Assembly (NCBI GenBank): GCA_016718035.1
Contig: JADKEK010000005.1
Span: 62,001 to 126,000 of the forward strand
DNA from: Bacteroidota bacterium
GTDB taxonomy: Bacteria > Bacteroidota > Bacteroidia > Chitinophagales > BACL12
DNA length: 64,000 nucleotides
Direction of reading: 5' to 3'
Made by a program: the position numbers and the translations under genes. Positions 30,398 to 37,474 of the stretch are shown in pieces. Numbering within the stretch: position 1 is the stretch's first letter; every line of letters starts with the position of its first letter. The notes below the pieces were generated by a model that made no database searches, had not been told where the DNA came from, and saw only the letters and a program-made list of their open reading frames with translations.

Positions 30398-31411
30398 TTA
30401 TAATCCCGCAGCTGCAGAAATATCTAACATTCGCTGAATTGATTTTCTTGCCTGAGAAATGGTTGGTTCTGCAATATTAATCTCAGGTAATTCATATAGC
30501 ATACAATTATACAGTTTCTCCAACGTATTTCTTTTCATATGCGGACAATCGTTACAAGCACATAAATTATCAGGTGGAGCCGGTATAAAAGTTTTATGCG
30601 GACTATCTTTTTGCATTTGGTGAATTATTCCGGTTTCAGTTACCACGATAAATTCATTACAATTATCGTTAATGGTATATTTTAGTAAACCGGTGGTACT
30701 ACCAATAAAATCAGCAATGGCTAAAACAGGTTCTTCGCATTCGGGGTGCGCAATAACTTTTGCATGAGGGTGACGGTGTTTGAGTTTAGTTATTTTTTCC
30801 AGTGAAAAAATTTCATGTACCATACAGCTGCCATCCCACAACACCATTTTTCTGCCCGTTTTTTTCTCAATATAACGTCCTAGGTTTTTATCAGGTGCAA
30901 AAATGATAGGTTGGTCTTTAGAGATACTTTCTACAATTTTAACCGCATTACTGCTGGTACAAATAATATCGCTTAGGGCTTTTATTTCAGCTGTGCAGTT
31001 AATATAACTTATCACAGTATGCCCAGGATGCGCTTCAATAAACTTTTTAAACAATATTGGAGGACAACTATCAGCTAAGGAGCAACCAGCCTTAGAATCA
31101 GGCATAATCACTTTTTTATGTGGGTTTAATATTTTGGCTGTTTCGGCCATAAAATGTACACCGGCAAAAACAATCAGGTCTGCAGTTGTTTTAGCTGCAT
31201 TTTGAGCTAATCCCAAACTATCACCAATATAATCGGCAATATCTTGTATTTCACCGTCCTGGTAATAATGTGCTAGAATAACCGCATTCTTCTCTTTTTT
31301 GAGTTTGCGAATTTCTTCGAACAAATCTAAACTCGGATCAACCGGACTATCGATAAATCCTGTTCGCTCCAAAATGGCATTATCCACAACCTTTTCCCCC
31401 TTATGAATCAT
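30398..31411 (-). CDS. nadA: Quinolinate synthase
   Basis: NadA condenses iminoaspartate with dihydroxyacetone phosphate to give quinolinate, the NAD precursor, using a 4Fe-4S cluster. Family segments: VILAHYYQDGEIQDIADYIG, SKAGCSLADSCP, HPECEEPVLAIADFIGSTT and LCACNDCPHMKRNTLE, which carry the cluster cysteines. 337 residues, intact. nadD lies upstream on the same strand after a 432-bp gap, so two NAD synthesis genes are neighbours. No nadB or nadC is in the window. Confidence 0.97.
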   Translation of the reverse strand: MIHKGEKVVDNAILERTGFIDSPVDPSLDLFEEIRKLKKEKNAVILAHYYQDGEIQDIADYIGDSLGLAQNAAKTTADLIVFAGVHFMAETAKILNPHKKVIMPDSKAGCSLADSCPPILFKKFIEAHPGHTVISYINCTAEIKALSDIICTSSNAVKIVESISKDQPIIFAPDKNLGRYIEKKTGRKMVLWDGSCMVHEIFSLEKITKLKHRHPHAKVIAHPECEEPVLAIADFIGSTTGLLKYTINDNCNEFIVVTETGIIHQMQKDSPHKTFIPAPPDNLCACNDCPHMKRNTLEKLYNCMLYELPEINIAEPTISQARKSIQRMLDISAAAGL

Positions 31412-31843
31412 GATGTTATTTTTTAAATAAATAAAGAATCATCATCAGTGCTGTGTATTCGTTGATAAGTACTTAATCACATCTTTGATAAATAAGTTTT
31501 CCATACTTTAATTAATGCTGTCCACAATCAACTAACAGCATTTTATCAATAAAATATGGGATTAAGCGACTAATACACACCCTGTTGGTACAAAGTTAAC
31601 AGGAAAACTTTTGAGAAATACACATTTATTGAACGTACGTACACTGTTGGTACAACGCAACATCTCCACAAAAAAAGACAGCCCAACTTTTTGAATGATG
31701 AAAAAGAACAACTTATCCATACGAGTTAACAATTGTACAACACATTATTAACATCTACTTTACAAAAGTTAAAAGGCTTACAACCAAATAATTATAAAAT
31801 TGGAATAAAGCAATATTTTTAAAATATCCAATAAAGTGTACGT
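31412..31843. other. AT-rich intergenic region with DnaA-box-like 9-mers and a repeated 12-mer
   Basis: 432 bp without an open frame. On the + strand, TTTTCCATA (31497-31505), CTGTCCACA (31518-31526), ATCTCCACA (31662-31670) and TTATCCATA (31713-31721) each match the DnaA box TTATCCACA at 7 or 8 of 9 positions. CTGTTGGTACAA occurs twice, at 31582-31593 and 31644-31655. The nadA promoter must also lie here. An origin is possible but unproven. Confidence 0.35.
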
Positions 31844-32416
31844 TTACTTATAAAAGTGCATTTCCTGTAAATGTTGCCAAACTTTATCCGGAACCAGGTA
31901 ACGAACAGACTTTCCCGCTTTTATTTGTTGGCGAATATAGGTAGAAGAGATAGCGAGTAAAGGTAAATCAAACAAACGGATATCGCCTTGCAGGTTGTCA
32001 GGAACCTGGTCGATACTATTCCTTTTATATACCAGCACCGGGTGTTGCGCTAAAATTTTTTCATAATTTTTCCATTTATGAAAAGCCGGAAGGTTGTCGC
32101 TTCCCATAATGATACTAAACCTATGTTCCGGATATTTTTCCTTCAGGTAAGTGAGGGTATCTATTGTATAACTTGGTTGCGGCAGATGAAATTCGATATT
32201 GGATGCCTGGAGTTGATAATTGTCTTCAATGGCCAGATTAACCATATACAGTCTGTGTTTTTCATCTAACAAGGATGCCTTTTCCTTAAATGGATTTTGA
32301 GGTGAAACAACAAACCAAACCTGCTGTAAATCAGCGTTTTCTGCAAAATAATTGGCAATGATGAGATGTCCGGTATGAATAGGATTAAATGAGCCGAAAA
32401 ACAGACCAATGTTCAT
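31844..32416 (-). CDS. nadD: Nicotinate-nucleotide adenylyltransferase
   Basis: NadD makes nicotinate adenine dinucleotide from NaMN and ATP. The nucleotidyltransferase motif is GLFFGSFNPIHTGHLIIANY at residues 4-23. FVVSPQNPFKEK, SIIMGSDNLPAFHKW and the C-terminal LAISSTYIRQQIKAG complete the family pattern. 190 residues, intact. It is expressed leftward toward nadA. Confidence 0.96.
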   Translation of the reverse strand: MNIGLFFGSFNPIHTGHLIIANYFAENADLQQVWFVVSPQNPFKEKASLLDEKHRLYMVNLAIEDNYQLQASNIEFHLPQPSYTIDTLTYLKEKYPEHRFSIIMGSDNLPAFHKWKNYEKILAQHPVLVYKRNSIDQVPDNLQGDIRLFDLPLLAISSTYIRQQIKAGKSVRYLVPDKVWQHLQEMHFYK

Positions 32417-32588
32417 TCCTGTAAAGATAAACGGGATTATAGAGGATAAAAAGAAAAAACACCATAAACAGTATCACCAAAAGAAAAGAATTTTTGCGGG
32501 TAAAATATGGCAGCAATTTTGTCAATATATCCAATAGCGGAAGCGACGGATAAAAAATTTTATTATTTTTAGGGAATAAAACAATGTT

Positions 32589-33017
32589 ATGAAAAGAATA
32601 ATGGTACTGATTTTTACACTGAGTATAGCCTTATCATCAAAAGCCCAAACTTGGCAGGACGCTTGTATTGGTGGTTGGATAAATGGAGATGGTGACGCAA
32701 AAATTGAAATCTATAAAAAGGATAATAAGTACTACGGCAAAATTACTTGGTTGCGCGAACCAAATGAAGAGGATGGCAAACCAAAACTCGACGACGAAAA
32801 CCCGGATGAAACGAAACAGAGTCAGCCGATTATGGGATTGGTAATTTTAAAAAACTTTGATTTTGAAGATGGTTTCTGGAAAAACGGGACCATTTATGAC
32901 CCCAAAAACGGAAAAACCTACAAATGCGAAATGTGGCTGGACGGAAAAACCGGCTTAAAAATTCGCGGTTATTGGGGAGTAGTATATAGAACAGAAACCT
33001 GGACCAAAGCGAAATAA
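32589..33017 (+). CDS. DUF2147 secreted protein, copy 1
   Basis: 142 residues with a signal peptide ending ALSSKAQ. The mature part is DUF2147, a small lipocalin-like barrel: GWINGDGDAKIEIYKKDNKY, YGKITWLREPNEEDGKPKLD, and MGLVILKNFDFEDGFWKNGT. The function of the family is not established. A paralogue follows after 11 bp. Confidence 0.9.
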   Translation: MKRIMVLIFTLSIALSSKAQTWQDACIGGWINGDGDAKIEIYKKDNKYYGKITWLREPNEEDGKPKLDDENPDETKQSQPIMGLVILKNFDFEDGFWKNGTIYDPKNGKTYKCEMWLDGKTGLKIRGYWGVVYRTETWTKAK

Positions 33018-33028
33018 ATTTCGCAATC

Positions 33029-33466
33029 ATGAAGTACGGCATATTTTTTTTACTGTTTTTTTACGGGCTGGGGAAACTTTCTGCTCAGGGAAATGCTAAT
33101 GCTATTGTGGGCGTATGGTTATCGGAAAACAAAAGGCTGAAGGTTGAGGTATACGAGTCTAATAAAAAATATTTTGGAAAAATTCTCTGGCAGTACGAAA
33201 AAATAGATCCCGAAACCGGCAAACCGAAACTCGATAAAGAAAATCCGGATCCGGCAAAAAGAAACCGACCGCTAATTGGATTGCAGGTATTAAAAGATTT
33301 TGAGTTTAAAGATGGCTTTTGGAAAAACGGGTATGTATATAATTCTCAAAACGGCAAAACCTATTCCTGCGAAATTTGGATGGAAGGAAAGGATGTTTTG
33401 GTATTAAGAGGGTATTGGGGATTGGTATATCATACTGAAAAGTGGACGAGGGTGAAGGGGGGTTAA
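33029..33466 (+). CDS. DUF2147 secreted protein, copy 2
   Basis: 145 residues, a tandem paralogue of the preceding gene: signal peptide ending KLSAQG, then VWLSENKRLKVEVYESNKKY, GKPKLDKENPDP and IGLQVLKDFEFKDGFWKNGY. The pair looks like an old duplication. The stop codon runs directly into low-complexity repeats. Confidence 0.9.
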   Translation: MKYGIFFLLFFYGLGKLSAQGNANAIVGVWLSENKRLKVEVYESNKKYFGKILWQYEKIDPETGKPKLDKENPDPAKRNRPLIGLQVLKDFEFKDGFWKNGYVYNSQNGKTYSCEIWMEGKDVLVLRGYWGLVYHTEKWTRVKGG

Positions 33467-34001
33467 TGTGCTGATGTGCTGATTTGTTGATGTGCTAATT
33501 GAACAGCCGGGGTACCAATGTACCGATGTGCGAATGTACCAATTAATGTGCTGATGTGCTGATTTGTTGATGTGCTAATTGAACAGCCGGGGGATGTACC
33601 AATGTACCGATGTGCGAATGTACCAATGGAACAGCCAATTAATGTGTTGATGTGATAATGTGCTGATATGCTAATTAAACAGCCTTTGATGTACCAATGT
33701 ACCGATGTGTTCGCCGAGGCGGATACCAATTAATGTGCTGATTTGTTGATGTGCTAATTCGTGAAGCGTCAGCTGGGGCGGAAACAGCTATTACTTAACT
33801 CCGACTTTTTCCCTTTTTCTCCGCGTGAAACAGGTTTAAAAGCTTAGCGCGCTTGAATTAATACCCTATATTAACCCAACCCTTTGCAGCTTTGCGAGAA
33901 ACAACTAATGTGTCCGCCGGGGCGGATGCTGATTTGTTGATGTGCTAATGCGAAACAGCCGGATGATACCAATGTACCGATGTGTTAATGTACCAATTAA
34001 A
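33467..34001. repeat. Low-complexity GTGCTGAT / TGTACCAATG repeats
   Basis: Imperfect repeats built from phrases such as AATGTGCTGATTTGTTGATG and AATGTACCGATGTGCGAATG, separated by AACAGCC. The same phrases recur at 60470-60530. A stretch at 33770-33900 is non-repetitive but has no open frame; it contains CTTTGCGAGAAAC, which I recall as a dispersed Bacteroidota phrase. Open frames across the block are translated repeats. Confidence 0.85.
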
Positions 34002-34272
34002 CAGCCGTATTTGATTAATAATTATAATTTGAAGTTACTGTTGGGGCAAACCCACGTGTTTGCCCGCTGAGATGTTTGTTTATTAATGTACCAATTAAAC
34101 AGCCGTATTTGATTAATAATTATAATTAGAGTTACTGTTGGGGCAAACCCACGTGTTCGCCCGCTGAGATGTTTGTTTATTAATGTATTAATTAAACAGC
34201 CGTATTTGATTAATAATTATAATTTGGAGTTACTGTTGGGGCAAACCCACGTGTTTGCCCGTTGAGAAGGTT
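34002..34272. repeat. Tandem repeat, about 97 bp x 2.8, each with a CACGTG hairpin
   Basis: Copies begin at CAGCCGTATTTGATTAATAA at 34002, 34100 and 34197. Each contains GGGGCAAACCCACGTGTTTG followed by CCCG, a hairpin of GGGCAAAC and GTTTGCCC around CACGTG. Copies differ by a few bases, and the third is cut short. Confidence 0.85.
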
Positions 34273-34291
34273 GTTGTAAATGCGTTTTAAT

Positions 34292-34798
34292 TTATGTTTC
34301 AATTAATGTTATTCTTGTCAAATTTGCCTGATTATTTTTTAAAAAGGCGTAGGTAATACTATCTGCATTACAATTAATAAATTGAACTTTTTTAAACCTG
34401 TTGTTATATTTAAAAAAGGTATTCACAAAAGTTACATTTTCGAAGCTTACGTTGTAAAAAGAGCAGTGTACAAAGTGACCGTTTTCGATTGCGCCTGTAA
34501 ATGTTATTTTGTTGAGGTTTGATCTAAAAAATTGGGTAAACTTCCAACTTACCTGATTAATTGTATTATGTTCCCAATTAGATTCAACAAATTCTGCTCC
34601 GGAAAAATCGGCATTGGTGAAATCACATTTTTCAATATTATTTTTTGTTGAGACAAAGTTACTGGCTTCTAAAGCTTTCGGCCAAAAATTTTCCGTTACT
34701 GTTAGTTGTATGGTGGCTACTTGTGGTTGTATTTTGACAACTGGGGGTGGCTTTTTGGAGGAGGTGCTGGTTTTCCGAACAGGAGGCAGACTAATGAT
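34292..34798 (-). pseudogene. Pentapeptide-repeat-like protein without a start codon
   Basis: The minus-strand frame from 34798 to TAA at 34292-34294 (about 168 codons) has repeats of the A(D/N)FSGAEF type: CDFTNADFSGAEFVESNW, KFTQFFRSNLNKITFTGA and NVSFENVTFVNTFFK. It is preceded by an in-frame TAA, and there is no ATG, GTG or TTG before the repeats, so the 5' part is lost or out of frame. A proline-rich leader (PPPVVKIQPQ) precedes the repeats. It may be the tail of a larger protein. Confidence 0.55.
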
Positions 34799-34894
34799 TT
34801 AGTTCACGGTTACTAAAGTTTTCTATTTGGAGATATTCAAGGAAACAATATACCAAGCCTTATTACAAAGGTTTTGTTGCAACCAGTGGTTAAC

Positions 34895-35443
34895 TCAAAA
34901 TGAATAGCCAAAACTTAACCCAGGCCATACAACAAAATTTTTATCTTCAAGCTGCAATTTTGAAAAAGGCAAATATGCTAAATAGCCATGCTTGTAATTA
35001 TTTATGTTATTTACAAATAGCAAATTGAATTTCATAAATCCTCTGAAATTAAAAAAATATGTATAGTTAATATCAGGGAGAAAGTAAGCATTAGATGATC
35101 TATTCACGTCTTCCGGGTGAATAAAACTGTGAAACCAATAGTAACCAAACATATAGTTTACACCTGCACCTATTCTTGAATTTTTAATTTGATAGTTTGC
35201 ATCTATTCGAAGGGGAAACCAGAGATATTTTGGTTCAGAAAAATTGGGGGCGATGCCCCCCGATAATGAAAACCCCCAATTTGATTTTTTAATTTGAACC
35301 TGTCTTTCATAATTAATAGAGTAACGCATACCAATACCAAAACCTTCAACAAAAATGGAATTTGGTTTGGTTGCAGTTGTATCTTGTGCTATACTCACTT
35401 GCACCAAATTGGAAAGAAATATTGCTAGCATTAAATATTTCAT
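34895..35443 (-). CDS. Secreted beta-barrel-like protein, paralogue 1
   Basis: 182 residues with a signal peptide (AIFLSNLVQVSIAQ). The mature part alternates hydrophobic and polar residues and ends in GLSFGYSF, as outer-membrane barrels often do: NYERQVQIKKSNWGFSLSGG and NYQIKNSRIGAGVNYMFGYY. The function is unknown. Its centre is almost identical in DNA to the next gene. Confidence 0.75.
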   Translation of the reverse strand: MKYLMLAIFLSNLVQVSIAQDTTATKPNSIFVEGFGIGMRYSINYERQVQIKKSNWGFSLSGGIAPNFSEPKYLWFPLRIDANYQIKNSRIGAGVNYMFGYYWFHSFIHPEDVNRSSNAYFLPDINYTYFFNFRGFMKFNLLFVNNINNYKHGYLAYLPFSKLQLEDKNFVVWPGLSFGYSF

Positions 35444-35497
35444 ATTTACATATAGAACTTATTTCTCCTACCTGAAATTATAACCGGTGGTTTATAG

Positions 35498-36046
35498 CTA
35501 AAACGAATATCCAATAGCTAATCCTGGCCACATTACAAATTTCTTATTGTATAATTCTAAATCTAAAAACGGTAAACGAGCTAGATAACTATATTTATAG
35601 TCTTTAGTATTGTCAACAAATAAAATCCTAATAGAACCTACAAATTTATTTTCAAATTGATACTCATAATTTATTCCTGGCAGGAAAAAGCCACTTGTAG
35701 ACCTAATTATATCCTCAGGGTGAATAAAACTGTGAAACCAATAGTAACCAAACATATAGTTTACACCCGCACCTATTCTTGAATTTTTAATTTGATAGTT
35801 TGCATCTAATCGTAGGGGAAACCAGAGATATTTTGGTTCAGAAAAATTGGGGGCGATGCCCCCTGATAATGAAAACCCCCAATTTGATTCTTTAATTTGA
35901 AACTGTCTTTCATAATTAATGGAGTAACGCATACCAATACCTAATCCTTCGATATAAATTGTATTTGGTTTATTGGCTGTTGTTTCTTGAGCACTTACTG
36001 CTAATTTCAGACAAGCAAGCAATAATAAAAAAATTAAAATTTTCAT
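35498..36046 (-). CDS. Secreted beta-barrel-like protein, paralogue 2
   Basis: The start chosen is MKILIFLLLLACLKLAVSAQ at 36046; the ATG at 36082 would place residues before the signal peptide. 182 residues. It shares GLGIGMRYSINYERQ, GIAPNFSEPKYLWFPLR and VNYMFGYYWFHSFIHPED with its neighbour but differs in the signal peptide and the last third. It ends GLAIGYSF. Confidence 0.75.
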   Translation of the reverse strand: MKILIFLLLLACLKLAVSAQETTANKPNTIYIEGLGIGMRYSINYERQFQIKESNWGFSLSGGIAPNFSEPKYLWFPLRLDANYQIKNSRIGAGVNYMFGYYWFHSFIHPEDIIRSTSGFFLPGINYEYQFENKFVGSIRILFVDNTKDYKYSYLARLPFLDLELYNKKFVMWPGLAIGYSF

Positions 36047-36213
36047 GTTTCCTTTAGCAGTTAATTGTTTAACCCTTTTCATTTAATAAACTTATTTGTT
36101 TGATATGGCATTTCCAATACCGTTTGATGACATTTTATTTGTAATCCATTCATTAATTATCTAACTGCGCTAATTCTGGGTTTTATTTGTTAGATAGTAT
36201 ATCTTTTTCAAAC

Positions 36214-36423
36214 TTACCAAAATTTCCACCACGGTTTGTTTTTTTGTTTACCTGAAGCATTTTTAGTTTTATTGCCAAGATTGTCTATTAGTTTTAATTT
36301 TCTATTATCCGGAAAAGTTTGTATCATATCCATAAACCAATTGCGTAATTCAACTAAAGTATTTGTTGGGTCATTATAACTATGTTCTTCTTTCCATTCG
36401 GTTTGCGCCTCATACCATTGCAT
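36214..36423 (-). CDS. Small hypothetical protein of 69 residues
   Basis: Begins MQWYEAQTEWKEEHSY and ends GKQKNKPWWKFW. It is polar, with no signal or TM segment. The sequence looks like a real protein (TLVELRNWFMDMIQTFPDN), but I know no family. It begins 18 bp from a hairpin element, as a gene cassette might. The first residue may not be the true start. Confidence 0.45.
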   Translation of the reverse strand: MQWYEAQTEWKEEHSYNDPTNTLVELRNWFMDMIQTFPDNRKLKLIDNLGNKTKNASGKQKNKPWWKFW

Positions 36424-36440
36424 AAACTCAGCCCTTGTTT

Positions 36441-36693
36441 AACGTTTTGGGGCTTTGCGAAGAAGCGGAATTAGAAGCACAAATGTTCAATTTAGCACAA
36501 ATGTTCATTAGAATTCCGAATGTTCAATTTAGCACTGAACCCGCTTTTTTGCAAAACCCCTGTTATGCCCTAGTGCCTTTTTTCGTCTGTTCATTTCGTC
36601 TTTGTTTGTCGTGTCGTGGTGCGTTGGCTTGGTAGCTCTTTTGCATTTTTTAGCGTTGGTTTGTGCGTTGGCAAAAAATGCAAATGTGCTACC
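36441..36693. repeat. Structured hairpin region at the left of the Hsp70 cassette
   Basis: Two nested structures. First, AACGTTTTGGGGCTTTGC (36441-) pairs imperfectly with GCAAAACCCCTGTT (ending 36564), enclosing two copies of ATGTTCAATTTAGCAC. GTTATGCCC lies at 36562-36570. Second, arm GGTAGCTCTTTTGCATTTTT (36631-) pairs with AAAAAATGCAAATGTGCTAC (36673-) around a loop with GCGTTGG. Copies of GCGTTGGC flank both arms. The layout recalls integron attC sites, but no integrase is present. Confidence 0.6.
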
Positions 36694-36705
36694 AAAAGCG
36701 TTGGC

Positions 36706-37008
36706 TTATTTATGTTGTCTTTGTCTGTCAATAAATATTGTTACGATTAAAAATACACTTACAACCACATCAACAATATTCCAAATTTGTCTACCTAATG
36801 CAACTTTAAAAAATGGTTGAAATAGCAAAGCAAGTCCAATAAAAATTATTGTCATTTCTGTCTGTTTGTTTTCGTTTGCTTGATATGCTAATAATCCAAA
36901 TCCTAAAAGACCTGCAAAACGAACAATTTGAAAATAGCCATAAGGCATATCCAAAAGGCATAGTAAAAATAAAATCGTCAATACTATTTTAATTGCTGTT
37001 TGCAACAT
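36706..37008 (-). CDS. DUF6804-like small membrane protein
   Basis: 100 residues with four hydrophobic segments: VLTILFLLCLLDMPYGYFQI, FAGLLGFGLLAYQAN, MTIIFIGLALLFQPFF and VVVSVFLIVTIFI. MPYGYFQIVRF is the signature I associate with DUF6804. It overlaps the end of the terB-like gene by 1 bp and is the last gene of the cassette. A membrane anchor or channel role is inference. Confidence 0.75.
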   Translation of the reverse strand: MLQTAIKIVLTILFLLCLLDMPYGYFQIVRFAGLLGFGLLAYQANENKQTEMTIIFIGLALLFQPFFKVALGRQIWNIVDVVVSVFLIVTIFIDRQRQHK

Positions 37009-37463
37009 TAGATTGAAATTTCGTTTGTAAATTCTTCGTGTTGTCCGTAATTGTTAAAGTCCATTAAATAGTCAATTTGGTGTGGAAATTTAACTATCAA
37101 AGTTTGCTCGTCTGTTTTAAGTTTTGACTTTGCCATTTGTAAAAACTTCAATTCGCTTTCTTCAACTTTTGTATCAGCTTGTATCATTCTTAAAAGAACT
37201 TCAACAAGTAAAATTTCTTGATGTTCGTTTAAGTCGTTTGTTACAATTTCTTGCAAGTATTGGTTAATGGCATTTTTGCCATTAACCTTAATGTTTTCAA
37301 TATTGCTTTTTAAAGGTTCTTCAAAATCGTAACCCATAAAATAAATTTCATTGGCTACGATGTTTTTTATTTCGTTGATTTCTTCCTCTGCAATATCACC
37401 ATCACAAGCCATTGCCATAACAGCCGACTTGAAAAGGAAAGTTTTAAAATCTGTATTTTTCAT
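37008..37463 (-). CDS. TerB-like protein
   Basis: 151 residues, helical. The N-terminal AVMAMACDGDIAEEEINEIK carries the acidic metal-binding motif of TerB-family proteins, and LLVEVLLRMIQADTKVEESE is the second TerB motif. TerB-like domains are common in membrane stress and phage defence clusters. It lies 11 bp after the Hsp70 gene and is translationally coupled to the DUF6804-like gene. Confidence 0.8.
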   Translation of the reverse strand: MKNTDFKTFLFKSAVMAMACDGDIAEEEINEIKNIVANEIYFMGYDFEEPLKSNIENIKVNGKNAINQYLQEIVTNDLNEHQEILLVEVLLRMIQADTKVEESELKFLQMAKSKLKTDEQTLIVKFPHQIDYLMDFNNYGQHEEFTNEISI

Positions 37464-37474
37464 TTTGTATAATT

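Noticed and set aside
33463..33729. 88-codon minus-strand open frame
   Set aside because: It translates the low-complexity GTGCTGAT/TGTACCAATG repeats and has no start or ribosome-site support.
36435..36820. Two plus-strand open frames of about 70 codons
   Set aside because: They run through the hairpin arms and antisense to the DUF6804-like gene; no protein-like pattern.
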